Shown: positions 24,618-33,435 of the stretch, piece after piece
How positions within the stretch are numbered: position 1 is the first letter of the stretch
Layout of the letters: the number at the start of each line of letters is the position of its first letter
Assembly: GCF_010820665.1 (NCBI RefSeq)
Contig: NZ_JAAIKC010000002.1
Span: forward strand, 1-64,000
Direction of reading: 5' to 3'
Length of the DNA stretch: 64,000 nucleotides
Origin: Paenibacillus sp. SYP-B3998
Lineage (GTDB): Bacteria; Bacillota; Bacilli; Paenibacillales; NBRC-103111
Position numbers and translations under genes: made by a program
The notes under the pieces: generated by a model
What the model saw: the letters and a program-made list of their open reading frames with translations, nothing else
The model's database searches: none
Told to the model about the DNA's origin: nothing

Positions 24618-25892
24618 ATGGCTGAATGGAAACATCTTATTTCAAACAAATTAATGAATCGTGCAATGTGCTTAACGCTGGGCACCGCGCTGCTCGTCAC
24701 ACCACTTACAGCCTTTGCTTCACCTACCGCATCAAGTGTGCCTGGCTCAACATCTTTGCAAATGAAACCTAGTTCCGATCAGAATGATAACGCTTACTCC
24801 TACTATTATGATGTAGATAGTACGTTGGAAGTCGGTGAAAGCCGCGTCCTAAGCAAGAGAGAGATTGGAAAAGAGTGGGATGGGATCGATCCAGACTATA
24901 GTCCAGATCATGCTGTTGAAGCAGTTAAAGCGGCCCTGCCGCAGAAAGATTACGAAGACCTATTCCCTTATCGACTTGGATCAGAAGAATGGCATAAAGC
25001 AGCCAAAGGGAAAGAGTATTATAAAGAAAATCAAAGTGATTATTACTCTTATGAGAACTTAATTAACGCAGTAATTGAAGTCGCTAACATTAAATATAAA
25101 GTTAGAATCCGTGAAGGCAGCAATACGATACAAGAAGTGTATAGACTGGATAAGGAAGCCAAAGTAGAAACGCTCGTTGCACGTTCGACCGATTTCTACT
25201 CAGATAAGAACCGGAAACAAGCTGTTATAACCCAGATCGTGGATTATGGTACTTTCCTAAAAGAAGGTACCAAGATCAATCGGAAAAGAGAGCTGGCTGC
25301 GTTACTAGCAAATCTTGCACATGAAACCGGTGGTGGATGGGACGCAGCACCCGGGGGTCCACTAAAGTGGGGATTGTTTTGGAATGAGAATATTGCCGGA
25401 AGAACTGGAAAGAACCTAGATGCTTTCGTTGACCCAGCTAGCAGTGAGCTATATCCTGGTATCAAGGAAAAACGGTACTACGGTCGCGGACCCATTATGC
25501 TAAGTTGGAATTTCAACTATGGATTGTTCAGCTCCATTATTTATGGCGATAAGAACGTGTTGCTAAAAAATCCTGAACAGCTCGCCGTGAACGGAAAAAC
25601 TGGTTTTATGACCGCCATTCTGTTCTGGATGACACCACAATCTCCTAAACCTTCCGCTCATGATGTTATGGTAGGCAAGTGGAAACCAACAAAAGATCAA
25701 GCCGCCAAAGGACTTAAGCCAGCTGGATTTGGTATTACGATCATGGTTCTTAACGGCCTGGAAGCCAACCTTGGGGAGACTGAAGGAACAGGAGTCAAGC
25801 GCCGTGTCGGACATTACCGCGATATTACAGCTATAATGGGTGTGGACATTACTGGCGAGAAGGTCGACACTTTAGGAATGCAACCATTCTAG
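24618..25892 (+). CDS. Secreted GH19-family chitinase
   Basis: The 424-aa protein has a signal peptide (about 1-35, hydrophobic LTLGTALLVTPLTAFA). A linker and a helical region lead to the glycoside hydrolase 19 catalytic domain (about 200-424). Motifs are ELAALLANLAHETGGGW with the catalytic Glu (about 222-238), KRYYGRGPIMLSWNFNYG (about 285-302) and FMTAILFWMTPQSPKPS (about 335-351). GH19 enzymes hydrolyse chitin by an inverting mechanism. AAAGGAGAATG precedes the ATG. The 160-residue region before the catalytic domain is not a known chitin-binding module. Confidence 0.9.
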   Translation: MAEWKHLISNKLMNRAMCLTLGTALLVTPLTAFASPTASSVPGSTSLQMKPSSDQNDNAYSYYYDVDSTLEVGESRVLSKREIGKEWDGIDPDYSPDHAVEAVKAALPQKDYEDLFPYRLGSEEWHKAAKGKEYYKENQSDYYSYENLINAVIEVANIKYKVRIREGSNTIQEVYRLDKEAKVETLVARSTDFYSDKNRKQAVITQIVDYGTFLKEGTKINRKRELAALLANLAHETGGGWDAAPGGPLKWGLFWNENIAGRTGKNLDAFVDPASSELYPGIKEKRYYGRGPIMLSWNFNYGLFSSIIYGDKNVLLKNPEQLAVNGKTGFMTAILFWMTPQSPKPSAHDVMVGKWKPTKDQAAKGLKPAGFGITIMVLNGLEANLGETEGTGVKRRVGHYRDITAIMGVDITGEKVDTLGMQPF

Positions 25893-25914
25893 CATACAAC
25901 TTCTAAAAGTACAC

Positions 25915-26160
25915 AATAGGGGCGGGCTAGCCCCTGACCTCTCACACTACCGTACATGCGGAACGTATGCGGCGGTTACTGTTACTAAAGGTTAACAAAG
26001 TTCGAAATACCGATTCGCAAGACTGCATAGTCCTTGATCTTTCCAATAGGAGAGGTTAAGGGCGTTGTTTATGTTTCAGGACATTTCCCAATAACCTCGA
26101 CGTGAGTTCGCCATCCCCCGCTCGGACTTTCCCCCTAGGGATGACGCCCTAGGCTTACAA
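25915..26160 (-). mobile_element. Group II intron remnant without maturase
   Basis: The minus strand carries intron-like pieces from about 26160 (AGCCTAGGGCGTCATCC, then GGGGGAAAGTCCGAGCGGG, typical of domain I) to a domain V/VI-like 3' end at about 25985-25918 (ACCGCCGCATACG, then GTACGGTAGTGTGAGAGG). The whole middle with the reverse transcriptase is deleted. It is unrelated in sequence to the intact intron at 3.7-6.3 kb. Assignment rests on remembered family sequence. Confidence 0.65.
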
Positions 26161-26244
26161 AAAAATAGTGACGTTACCATACTAATCCCAATCCATATAA
26201 AAAGTGATGATCAGCTTTTCTTTGTTTGTCCTCTTTACTATAAA

Positions 26245-26820
26245 TTAACCTTTATACAAATTAGACTTTAACTGGTTAAACATATACTCTTGCAGTTGAT
26301 TTGAAAGAAGAATTATATTCGTATCTTTACCATTTTTCAAAACCCAATGAAGAAACACCATCGAGTTAGCTGCATATAATTCTGCTAAATATTCCAATGC
26401 GATAGAACTTGAAGATATCTGATGGTTTAAATAATCTAAGCAAGTACTAAACAAAATTTGTTCAAATTCTTTACGTAAATCAGCTGATACTTCATGAACT
26501 GCTAACAATGTTGAAATCTCGAACTTATTTTTAATCATTTTATCTGTTACGAGTTCTATGGCATTTGCCACCTTACCATCACCCATTGAATCAAACCGCT
26601 GCTCAATCTCATATTTAAAATCAGAAGCGTACTGTTTAACTATTTTTTCCAGCAAGTCGTACTTATCCAAATAATGACTATAAAAAGTAGAGCGTCCTAT
26701 AAGAGATTGATCGCAAATTTTTTTGATCGTAATATCTTTAAAATCATTTTGTTTGAGTAATTCAATGAGTGCTCGTTCAATAGCTATTTTTGTTTTATAA
26801 ATTCTGATATCTTCATTCAT
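26245..26820 (-). CDS. TetR-family regulator
   Basis: The 191-aa protein has an N-terminal HTH (KTKIAIERALIELLKQNDFK, DITIKKICDQSLIGRSTFYS and HYLDKYDLLEKI, residues about 9-60). The C-terminal TetR-type domain contains MVFLHWVLKNG, as in the group that senses small lipophilic compounds. AAGGAG lies upstream of the ATG. It is divergent from the alpha/beta hydrolase gene, and a 13-bp palindrome sits in the 146-bp gap, so it probably controls that hydrolase. Confidence 0.88.
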   Translation of the reverse strand: MNEDIRIYKTKIAIERALIELLKQNDFKDITIKKICDQSLIGRSTFYSHYLDKYDLLEKIVKQYASDFKYEIEQRFDSMGDGKVANAIELVTDKMIKNKFEISTLLAVHEVSADLRKEFEQILFSTCLDYLNHQISSSSIALEYLAELYAANSMVFLHWVLKNGKDTNIILLSNQLQEYMFNQLKSNLYKG

Positions 26821-26859
26821 TTAACCACTTGCTCCTTATTTGTAAGTTTACGAACACTT

Positions 26860-26872
26860 CATGTTTAACATG
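26860..26872. promoter_or_regulatory. Palindromic operator candidate
   Basis: CATGTTTAACATG is a perfect inverted repeat around a central T. It lies between the divergent TetR and hydrolase genes, about 40 bp before the TetR start. It is a likely TetR binding site. Confidence 0.5.
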
Positions 26873-26966
26873 TAAGATATCGTACAGATTATACAATATT
26901 ATTTATTTTTTTAGTAGTAACGATGCTTTATAGTAAGCACATACCCACATTGAAGGAGGAATATAT

Positions 26967-28079
26967 ATGTTTAAACAATATGTAAATAATGAACAATTTA
27001 ATCTTCAAATTAATCGTTTTATTAATGATTATTATCAAGAAGATGATCGAGCAGAAGCTGACTTGGAACAAATTATCCCTAAACTAAACGATGCAAATAG
27101 CTGGTATGAAGCTTGGCTAGATTTTGCAAAGAAACGCGAAGATAGCAAGGACTTTGACTTAGCCTCAGTCTACTATCAAGCTGCCGAATTTTATCTTGAA
27201 CCCACAGACCCAAATAAAGAAAAAATGTATCAAAAGTATAGAGAAACATTCTATAAAGGCTTTAATGACTTTGATTATGAATCCTACAAGATTCCCTATG
27301 AAGGCTCCTATCTTCCTGCTGTAAAATTATTGACACCTGGAGCTGAAAAAACATTACTTGTCTTTGGTGGTTATGATTCTTACATGGAAGAGATGCTTAA
27401 AATGATGAAATTTATGAAAGGAATTGATTACAATATTATTGTATTTGATGGTCCGGGCCAAGGAACAGCCTTAAAAACCGGTCTTACATTTATTCACAAC
27501 TGGGAAAAGCCGATATCATCTGTGATTGATTATTTCAAATTAGATCGTGTAAGCCTCGTAGGTGCTTCTTGGGGAGGATATTTAGCTATGCGTGCTGCAG
27601 CTTTCGAAAAGAGAATAGATAAAGTAGTTGCCTTTAACATTTTCTATTGTGGTTTAGATGCATTAAAAATTGGTATGCCAGAAGAAACTTATCATCGTAT
27701 TATGCAACAAGTCGATAGCAATGAAGTAGATAAAGTTAATTCATTACTTGAAAAGATGATGGCTAACAATATTGATTTGAATTGGAAGATTACTAAAGGA
27801 ATGGAAAATACCGGTGAATCAACGCCTTTTGATCTAATTAAAAATTTTGAAAAGCACACGATGCACGGAATTGGAGCATTCATTAATCAAGATGTTCTTT
27901 TATTAGCTGGACAAGATGATCAATACGTACCTATTAGCCGACTAGCACAAATTCAGCAAGAATTAATCAATGCTGCTTCAATTACAACCAAAGTATTTAC
28001 GAAAGAAACTGGCGGTGAACAACACTGTCAAGCCGGTCATAGGGAGTTAGCATTTAATGAAATGAAGAAATTCCTTTAA
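26967..28079 (+). CDS. Alpha/beta hydrolase
   Basis: The 370-aa cytosolic hydrolase has an N-terminal helical cap (about 1-100) and an alpha/beta core. LLVFGGYDSY (about 130-139) forms the oxyanion-hole strand, GASWGGYLAMR (about 198-208) contains the nucleophile Ser, AGQDDQYVP (about 312-320) the Asp, and GGEQHCQ (about 348-354) the His. The layout resembles FrsA/dienelactone-type esterases. AAGGAGG precedes the ATG. A divergent TetR gene suggests substrate-induced expression. Its last bases abut an IS256-family remnant. Confidence 0.87.
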   Translation: MFKQYVNNEQFNLQINRFINDYYQEDDRAEADLEQIIPKLNDANSWYEAWLDFAKKREDSKDFDLASVYYQAAEFYLEPTDPNKEKMYQKYRETFYKGFNDFDYESYKIPYEGSYLPAVKLLTPGAEKTLLVFGGYDSYMEEMLKMMKFMKGIDYNIIVFDGPGQGTALKTGLTFIHNWEKPISSVIDYFKLDRVSLVGASWGGYLAMRAAAFEKRIDKVVAFNIFYCGLDALKIGMPEETYHRIMQQVDSNEVDKVNSLLEKMMANNIDLNWKITKGMENTGESTPFDLIKNFEKHTMHGIGAFINQDVLLLAGQDDQYVPISRLAQIQQELINAASITTKVFTKETGGEQHCQAGHRELAFNEMKKFL

Positions 28080-28294
28080 CTAAAATGGATAAATATTGGT
28101 TTTTTTACGTCCATGGTAGCTAGATAGAGCATCTTGAGCAGCGCTTCGTCGCTTGAGAAAACACCCTTTCTTTTCGTTACTTCGTGAAGCTGAGGGTGGT
28201 AACTCTCAATGATGTTGCTGGTGTAGATGAGCTTGCGGATCTCGGGCGGGTACTTGAACTGATCTAGTTCGGCAAGAGCAGCTTTCTTCTGTAG
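28080..28294 (-). mobile_element. IS256-family transposase C-terminal remnant
   Basis: The minus frame reads [60 protein letters not shown] and stops at 28080. This is the C-terminal end of mutator-type (IS256) transposases. The catalytic first two thirds are gone. The remnant stops on one side at the hydrolase stop codon and on the other at the break point of DUF255 copy D. Confidence 0.85.
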
Positions 28295-28467
28295 CTAAGA
28301 ATGACCTTTGGACAAAAACACTGGCTTGCCTTTTTTCGCGGCTCTAGAAAGGCTTCTTCTCCCCATGGAAACCATTCAACTTGATTGTGTATGCGCTGGA
28401 ACAGATATGGACTTTTCACATTTGCCTAACGATTCGTGTATTGATGCTTAATAATATCGTCTCTCAT
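28295..28467 (-). pseudogene. DUF255 (YyaL-like) 5' fragment, copy D
   Basis: From an ATG at 28467 the reading is diverged but recognisable: a TAG at codon 14, then [26 protein letters not shown], a frameshift near 28345, then [11 protein letters not shown] and a stop at 28297. Like copies A and B it ends right after the codon equal to GYS, directly before the place of the TCHWCH motif. It is the most decayed and rightmost copy, so perhaps the oldest. Confidence 0.75.
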
Positions 28468-28605
28468 TTTGGTTTTACACTCCCCTTAATTTTGATTTAT
28501 CTGTAGAATACTCAATCTAAAATAACAAAACAAAAAAAGACACGACATAGTGAGTGAAATTCTGGAATTTGGTAAACCTACCTTTAATAAGAAGGGAGGA
28601 ATCTT

Positions 28606-28770
28606 ATGTTCGAAGAAAAAAATGAGTCTAAAAACAATAAGGTGTTAAATGCTGAAATAGCGAATGAGAACATTTCATGCAGAGATCTGACATTAGTTGC
28701 TGATAATCAATTTTCACAAAATGAACAGGTTGAACTTGTAGATAAAGAAGAGTACATTGATGAGCCTTAA
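28606..28770 (+). CDS. 54-aa acidic peptide
   Basis: A strong AAGGGAGGA ribosome site lies 6 nt before the ATG at 28606. The peptide is very acidic and Asn/Glu-rich (FEEKNESKNNKVLNAEI at the start, VDKEEYIDEP at the end) with one Cys in NISCRDLTL. There is no signal or membrane segment. No relative is recognised. A large stem-loop follows 80 nt later. It could be a small regulator or precursor, but this is unproven. Confidence 0.5.
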   Translation: MFEEKNESKNNKVLNAEIANENISCRDLTLVADNQFSQNEQVELVDKEEYIDEP

Positions 28771-28848
28771 TTACGAGGATTTACACACCTTTTCTTTGTT
28801 TGCATGGACGCTAGTCACTTAAGTACAAAAGTTGAGTTGTTAATATTA

Positions 28849-28902
28849 AAAGCCCTAGATAGTGCTCATTCTATGTTTCAAATGAGCACTATTTAGGGCT
28901 TA
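28849..28902. terminator. Long stem-loop
   Basis: About 21-bp arms with two mismatches (AAGCCCTAGATAGTGCTCAT against ATGAGCACTATTTAGGGCTT) flank a 10-nt loop. No long T-run follows. It could be a terminator of the 54-aa peptide gene. Confidence 0.5.
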
Positions 28903-29024
28903 TCTTAGTATTACTTAAAGAGAATTACAATGTAGTTGAACCGCTAACTTTAACATCAGAGGAAGATGAGTTTTTAATAAAGAATCTAATTTCCGATGCT
29001 TATGCTAGAAGCTACGCTAGTTAA
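28885..29024 (+). pseudogene. C-terminal coding remnant
   Basis: An open frame without start codon reads YLGLILVLLKENYNVVEPLT, LTSEEDEFLIKNLISDAYAR and stops. It begins inside the stem-loop. The rest of the gene is missing and the family is unknown. 29025-29299 holds only the presumed promoter region of the next gene. Confidence 0.35.
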
Positions 29025-29299
29025 TATAACCATAATTGATAAAACCAGTTCTAAATTTATTTCATAATCCAGATCCGTTGATAAGTAATTGGTCGAAAAC
29101 TCATCCAATAGAATAGGATCAAATCGCTTTTTTATAATTTACGGATACACTTCTTAATTTGTTTGCAATGAAAGTAACATTTTTTTGTAAAACACAAGAT
29201 ATTTGCGAAAAACTTATCGCCCGTGTTAGAATAATTTATTTCGACTTAAGTATGCACTCTGATATGATTAATCAATATTCTTAAAGGAGAAACAGTAAT

Positions 29300-29974
29300 A
29301 TGAATCAACTATTTTTTATTCTTCATTCTAGTATGACCTTTTCAGGAATTGCATTCTTATCCATTACGTTATTTAGGATCAGAGTAAAACTAACTGAAAT
29401 AATCAGAACAATCGTTTTTTGTATTTTCTTATCTACTTTATCATTGCTCATGCACACGACGCTATCTAGCTTCAATCCGTTCATCTTAATATTAATTTAT
29501 GTGTTTGGGTTCCACTATGTGATAAGGAAAAAATTCTTTCAAGGTTTGTTCTCTGCCTTCAGTGCTTATCTATTGTTCTTTGGTGTTCAAATTGGAATTC
29601 TTGCTTTATTCAAGTTGTATAACATCATAGATAGCACTAAAATAAAGTTGTATTCATTTGAAGGCTACTTAATAGATGCCTCTACCCTTATAATTATTCT
29701 AATGATATGTTTCGTTACAAGATATTTTAGAGAAGGTTTCACATTTAACCCAGATAAGCCAAGAGGAATCAAGAGTATATTAAACAATAGAGTATTTCTC
29801 ATATTTGTATTATCATCAGTGATTATTTTGTGTTATTGGTTTGAACTGGTCAATGAAGCCGATTCGTTTGAGTTTATGTATTACATGATGGTATTCTTAG
29901 TTTTTTTGATTACGATATTGTTATACTTTACAAGTAAACGCGACAAAGAAGAATTGGAAGAAGAACTTAAATAA
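29300..29974 (+). CDS. Kinase-less AgrC-like membrane protein, paralogue 1
   Basis: The 224-aa protein has six to seven hydrophobic segments filling almost its whole length and a short charged tail (KRDKEELEEEL). The pattern of membrane segments, followed by FREGFTFNPDKP (about 144-155) and a final pair of segments, resembles the sensor half of AgrC-like histidine kinases. Two other proteins in this window (37786-38475 beside agrB, and 50850-51503) have the same layout. No histidine-kinase domain follows. AAAGGAG precedes the ATG. Function is inferred only from similarity in layout. Confidence 0.6.
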   Translation: MNQLFFILHSSMTFSGIAFLSITLFRIRVKLTEIIRTIVFCIFLSTLSLLMHTTLSSFNPFILILIYVFGFHYVIRKKFFQGLFSAFSAYLLFFGVQIGILALFKLYNIIDSTKIKLYSFEGYLIDASTLIIILMICFVTRYFREGFTFNPDKPRGIKSILNNRVFLIFVLSSVIILCYWFELVNEADSFEFMYYMMVFLVFLITILLYFTSKRDKEELEEELK

Positions 29975-30208
29975 TTATATCCTGCGCAATGTAATTTGAA
30001 ACCTTAGTTTCTGTTTGTTTTTTATAGTCACGCATTCTCATGGTAATCGATTTCATCTGAATTGTTGCCTTACAAACGTTGTTAGAATGAATCAACTTTT
30101 CAGCAGTAGTAACAATATTAAACTCATTGTTTTACGTGAACCCACACCAGATGCTCGACCGTTATAACAAGTGATAAACGCGTTATCGTTACACGTTAGA
30201 TTATCCAT
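29967..30208 (-). pseudogene. Frameshifted hypothetical gene
   Basis: From an ATG at 30208 the frame reads MDNLTCNDNAFITCYNGRAS, GVGSRK. After a one-base shift it reads NNEFNIVTTAEKLIHSNNVC, KATIQMKSITMRMRDYKKQT, ETKVSNYIAQDII and stops at 29967. The 3' ends of this remnant and of the convergent membrane-protein gene overlap by a few bases. Family unknown. Confidence 0.45.
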
Positions 30209-30299
30209 GAACTTACCGTGTATTTTTTTATTTACTGGTAAATGATACAATAGGGAAATACAGCATGTCTCACTAATTAAAAATTTAGGAGTGAAGCAA

Positions 30300-30728
30300 A
30301 TGTCAGTTGATGTCTATCTTAATTTTAATGGAAATTGTCGTGAAGCAGCAGAATTTTACGCAGAGGTTTTCGGTACTGAGAAGCCACAAATTATGACATT
30401 TGGTCAAACGCCGCCTAACCCAGACTACCCGCTTCCAGAAGAAGCAAAAAATTTAGTCATGCACACGCGGCTTAACATCGATGGAAGCAATGTTATGTTT
30501 TCTGATGTTTTTCCTGGTATGCCTTTTGTTGCTGGGAACAACATAAGCCTCACAATCGTCAATAAGGACGAAGAGAAAATCAAATCTCTATTTCATAAAT
30601 TAAAAGAAGGAGGCCAAGTAGGCATGGAACTTCAGGAAACATTCTGGAGCAAATGCTACGGCAGTCTTGAAGATAAGTTTGGAATTCATTGGCAATTCAA
30701 CTATGACAATGGCGAAATGGTTCTGTAA
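30300..30728 (+). CDS. VOC-family (PhnB/glyoxalase-like) protein
   Basis: The 142-aa protein of the vicinal oxygen chelate superfamily is of the PhnB/YjdN type. It has the pattern VYLNFNGNCREAAEFYAEVF at the start, then FSDVFPG and a C-terminal GSLEDKFGIHWQFNYD. The start at 30300 is chosen because AGGAG lies upstream; the GTG at 30291 would overlap that site. A terminator directly follows. Substrate unknown. Confidence 0.87.
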   Translation: MSVDVYLNFNGNCREAAEFYAEVFGTEKPQIMTFGQTPPNPDYPLPEEAKNLVMHTRLNIDGSNVMFSDVFPGMPFVAGNNISLTIVNKDEEKIKSLFHKLKEGGQVGMELQETFWSKCYGSLEDKFGIHWQFNYDNGEMVL

Positions 30729-30756
30729 TTCCTCCAAAAACATAATAAAACAAAAG

Positions 30757-30800
30757 GATATGGAACTTTTCTATTAAAGAATAGTTCCATATCTTTTTTT
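30757..30800 (+). terminator. Terminator of the VOC gene
   Basis: GATATGGAAC and GTTCCATATC arms are followed by seven T. Confidence 0.92.
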
Positions 30801-30909
30801 AAAAACGGATCGTTACTTATATCCCTAACCTTTGCATAATTTATGTTTTTTATAGAATACTAGGTCCCTATCGTATGAAGTTTTTTAGCTCGTTTGACTT
30901 TCATTTCAT

Positions 30910-31010
30910 TCATCCTTGTCTAATTTGAATATTTTGTTTTAATACTTCCAATTCCTCTTTGAACCCTGATAAATAACCATTATCTACATCTAATTGGAAT
31001 AGAGGGACCA
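30910..31010 (-). pseudogene. Short coding remnant
   Basis: A minus-strand frame reads VVPLFQLDVDNGYLSGFKEE, LEVLKQNIQIRQG and stops at 30910. An AAGGAGGTG lies at its beginning but too close to the GTG to be its normal site. It is a fragment of unknown origin. The rest of 30801-31160 shows only an imperfect hairpin (AACCTCAGCT/AGCTAAGGTT, about 31079-31103). Confidence 0.3.
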
Positions 31011-31160
31011 CCTCCTTGTTTTCCGAAATATTTTATTTTTTGACAATTCAAGCTGGCTTAGTCCCATTAAAAAGAAAAACCTCAGCTGTAATAGCTAAGG
31101 TTTGGAAGACTGATTTACTAGCTCACGATAGTGTTCTTCGATTTTGACTTCCTCTCACAT

Positions 31161-31397
31161 TCATTTCGATACGACAAAGGCAACTGTTGTACCTTGATCG
31201 GGATGACTTCGAATTTGCAGTCCCTGTACATACATTTGTTTTAAGCTCCGATCCACATTGGACAGACCTGTTCCCTGCCTAATGCCCGATCGCCTTTCAA
31301 GTATTCGTTCCAGCGTTTCTTCATCCATCCCAATACTGTTATTCATAGTTGTTATTTCCACTCGATCTTTATGATCAATGATTCTAATGCAGATCTC
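31161..31397 (-). pseudogene. Sensor histidine kinase C-terminal remnant
   Basis: The frame reads RVEITTMNNSIGMDEETLER, GTGLSNVDRSLKQMYVQGLQ, IRSHPDQGTTVAFVV to a stop. These are the N-box-to-G2 part of a LytS/YesM-type HATPase domain (normally DNGxGM, GxGLxNV, GxGTxxxF). The Asp of the DNGxGM motif is changed to Asn-Ser. Everything upstream is lost or frameshifted. Confidence 0.7.
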
Positions 31398-31399
31398 TC

Positions 31400-31758
31400 A
31401 GCCAATTACACGCATCAATATAATCTTTATTTCGACGATCGGTTACTTGGATTATGACGCCCTGGGCGTTTCGTTTAAATATGGATCTGTTATCGGAAAT
31501 GAATGTTACTATTATTTGTAGTCCAACAGGAGGAAGGCTGCGCGTTGGTTAATCTGGGCTTCTCTTGTAGGAAAGACTACGCATGCTCAGCAAAAATGCT
31601 TCGAATGTTTATTTAAACGAAACTTTCAATAGATATTTTTTATAGTGTGGTGGTATTGTAAAGAGGAACAATTTCCTTGATCAAAGTGGAAATATTCAGA
31701 AAAACTTAACATTTGGCAAAGTGAAAAAACAAGATCAAGTTAGGAGACTTCGTTTACT
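31400..31758. other. No recognised gene
   Basis: Short open frames occur, for example one plus-strand reading with GYLDYDALGVSFKYGSVIGN near 31440-31530, but none has a start with a ribosome site. The last 60 bp hold the promoter and TAGGAG site of the methyltransferase gene. Confidence 0.4.
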
Positions 31759-32493
31759 ATGAAACAGAACAAATATGATGATCTCGGATTCTTCGAAAAA
31801 TACAGTCAGATGCCTCGTTCGATTGGTGGATTAAACGCTGCTGGGGAATGGCACGAACTCCGTGCGTTGCTTCCCGAGCTTGGCGATAAAAATGTTCTTG
31901 ATCTTGGATGCGGCTTCGGCTGGCATTGCCAATATGCTCGCGAACAACAGGCCCGGTCGGTGGTGGGTGTAGATCTCTCAGAGAAAATGTTAGCACATGC
32001 CAGAGTGATAACCAACGATTCCGCGATCGACTATCGTCGGCTCGCGATTGAAGACATCGACTTTACAGCAGGGGAATTCGATGTCGTGATAAGTTCCCTT
32101 GCCCTTCATTATGTTGAGCGCTTCGACATCGTTTGCGGTAAAATCCATCATTGTCTTGTTCCAGGGGGTACATTCATACTCTCGGTCGAACATCCGGTCT
32201 TTACCGCACTCGCTGCACAAGACTGGCATTATGGTCCGCAAGGCGAGAGACTACATTGGCCTGTCGATGACTACCAGAATGAAGGTCTGCGTCAGACAAA
32301 ATTTCTGGACAATGATGTTATCAAATATCATCGAACAATCGCCACTTATGTTAATGCGTTAATTGACGCTGGATTTAGCATTATGAAGCTATCTGAACCT
32401 CAGCCGTCGCAAGAACTGCTGGCTAAGCATTCCGATATGCGAGACGAAACCCGCCGTCCTATTTTCCTCTTGATCGCAGCGGTCAAGAATTAG
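31759..32493 (+). CDS. Class I SAM-dependent methyltransferase
   Basis: The 244-aa protein has SAM-binding motif I NVLDLGCGFGWH (about 45-56), the acidic motif VVGVDLSEKM (about 67-76), AIEDIDF and FDVVISSLALHYV (about 106-118), which resembles UbiE/small-molecule methyltransferases. GLVPGG-type motif V appears as CLVPGGTFILSVEHPVF. TAGGAG precedes the ATG. It is monocistronic with a terminator behind. G+C content is somewhat higher than its neighbours, which hints at separate acquisition. Substrate unknown. Confidence 0.9.
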   Translation: MKQNKYDDLGFFEKYSQMPRSIGGLNAAGEWHELRALLPELGDKNVLDLGCGFGWHCQYAREQQARSVVGVDLSEKMLAHARVITNDSAIDYRRLAIEDIDFTAGEFDVVISSLALHYVERFDIVCGKIHHCLVPGGTFILSVEHPVFTALAAQDWHYGPQGERLHWPVDDYQNEGLRQTKFLDNDVIKYHRTIATYVNALIDAGFSIMKLSEPQPSQELLAKHSDMRDETRRPIFLLIAAVKN

Positions 32494-32578
32494 AAATTTC
32501 AATTTGAAACAACGGAGCTTTGATTATCTTTCAATTCATCTACAAATTATTCTTTTACTTATAGTCATGCAACACAAG

Positions 32579-32615
32579 GCCCCCACCGACCATAAATGGT
32601 TAGTGAGGGCTTTAC
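32579..32615 (+). terminator. Terminator between methyltransferase and NucB genes
   Basis: GCCCCCACCGACC pairs with GGTTAGTGAGGGC using G-T wobbles, followed by TTTACTTT. A related hairpin recurs at 33219-33252. Confidence 0.65.
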
Positions 32616-32644
32616 TTTAATCGTTTACTTAGTATTACGTTTCC

Positions 32645-33082
32645 TTAATTAATATAAAACTTAATTCTCGTTCCATTCGAGTAGCGGGTTAATTGATGTC
32701 CCACCCATGAACCTGCCCCGCGATTGTCCGAAAACGGTACATAGCGTACATCCGCACCACGCCCGCCTTCCTGACACATTGCCATCGGCCACTCATCACG
32801 ATCATAGCCTGGTTTCGTAGGAATACCTCTTAAGGCCTCTTTACGATTCTCAGCAGCTCCCTCACGGTCAATCGTACAAATTGATGAATGTCCGGCTGCT
32901 ATTGCGTCGCGCATGTGTGCTCCTGTTAGCGGATACCTACTTAGCGGAAAGGTAATGGTTGCGTCGTAGGCAGCGGCTGCATCCGTCTTAACTGGTACAG
33001 CCAAACAAAAAAACAGTGTAAAGGCAATTGCAACCGTTAGAAATAATGAAAATGCCAATGACTTATTCTTCAAAAATCTCAT
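32645..33082 (-). CDS. nucB: NucB-type secreted deoxyribonuclease, copy 1
   Basis: The 145-aa protein has a signal peptide (about 1-36, hydrophobic [19 protein letters not shown]) and the NucA/NucB nuclease domain. The latter includes [39 protein letters not shown] (catalytic Asp-x-Asp-Glu region) and [13 protein letters not shown]. The ATG at 33082 is favoured because GGGGGTG lies 9 nt upstream; the GTG at 33094 overlaps that site. NucB in Bacillus degrades extracellular DNA during sporulation or biofilm dispersal. A paralogue lies at 48.5 kb. Confidence 0.9.
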   Translation of the reverse strand: MRFLKNKSLAFSLFLTVAIAFTLFFCLAVPVKTDAAAAYDATITFPLSRYPLTGAHMRDAIAAGHSSICTIDREGAAENRKEALRGIPTKPGYDRDEWPMAMCQEGGRGADVRYVPFSDNRGAGSWVGHQLTRYSNGTRIKFYIN

Positions 33083-33212
33083 ATTAATTGTCACCCCCTT
33101 TCTATTTGGTAATTATTGGATTATACAATCCAGACATATTATATCAAACCAAATGTTAAAATATGGTTTTATTTTCAAGCTTGAACATGCGCCTCTTCGC
33201 TTTTATAAACAA

Positions 33213-33252
33213 CAAAAAAGCTCCCATCGACCATAAGAGGTCAGTGAGAGCT
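33213..33252 (-). terminator. Terminator of the DUF7002-like gene
   Basis: AGCTCCCATCGACC pairs with GGTCAGTGAGAGCT (wobbles); on the minus strand six T follow. Confidence 0.75.
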
Positions 33253-33435
33253 ACATGTTAAGTATAATAGAAAGTTGATCGTTAATGATTTTCTTATAAG
33301 TTGGATATCAATTATTTCATCAAAAAATCGATCCCCTTTTGAATCATAAAATACTCCATTGCAATAATTCCTAAGCAAAAGAAAATATAAAAAAATACTT
33401 TCATCTGACGATATGCGCTTCAATCATTTTACACT

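Noticed and set aside
33241..33423. Minus-strand 60-codon frame between terminator and DUF7002-like gene
   Set aside because: TTG start without ribosome site; it lies in the 3' untranslated part before the terminator.
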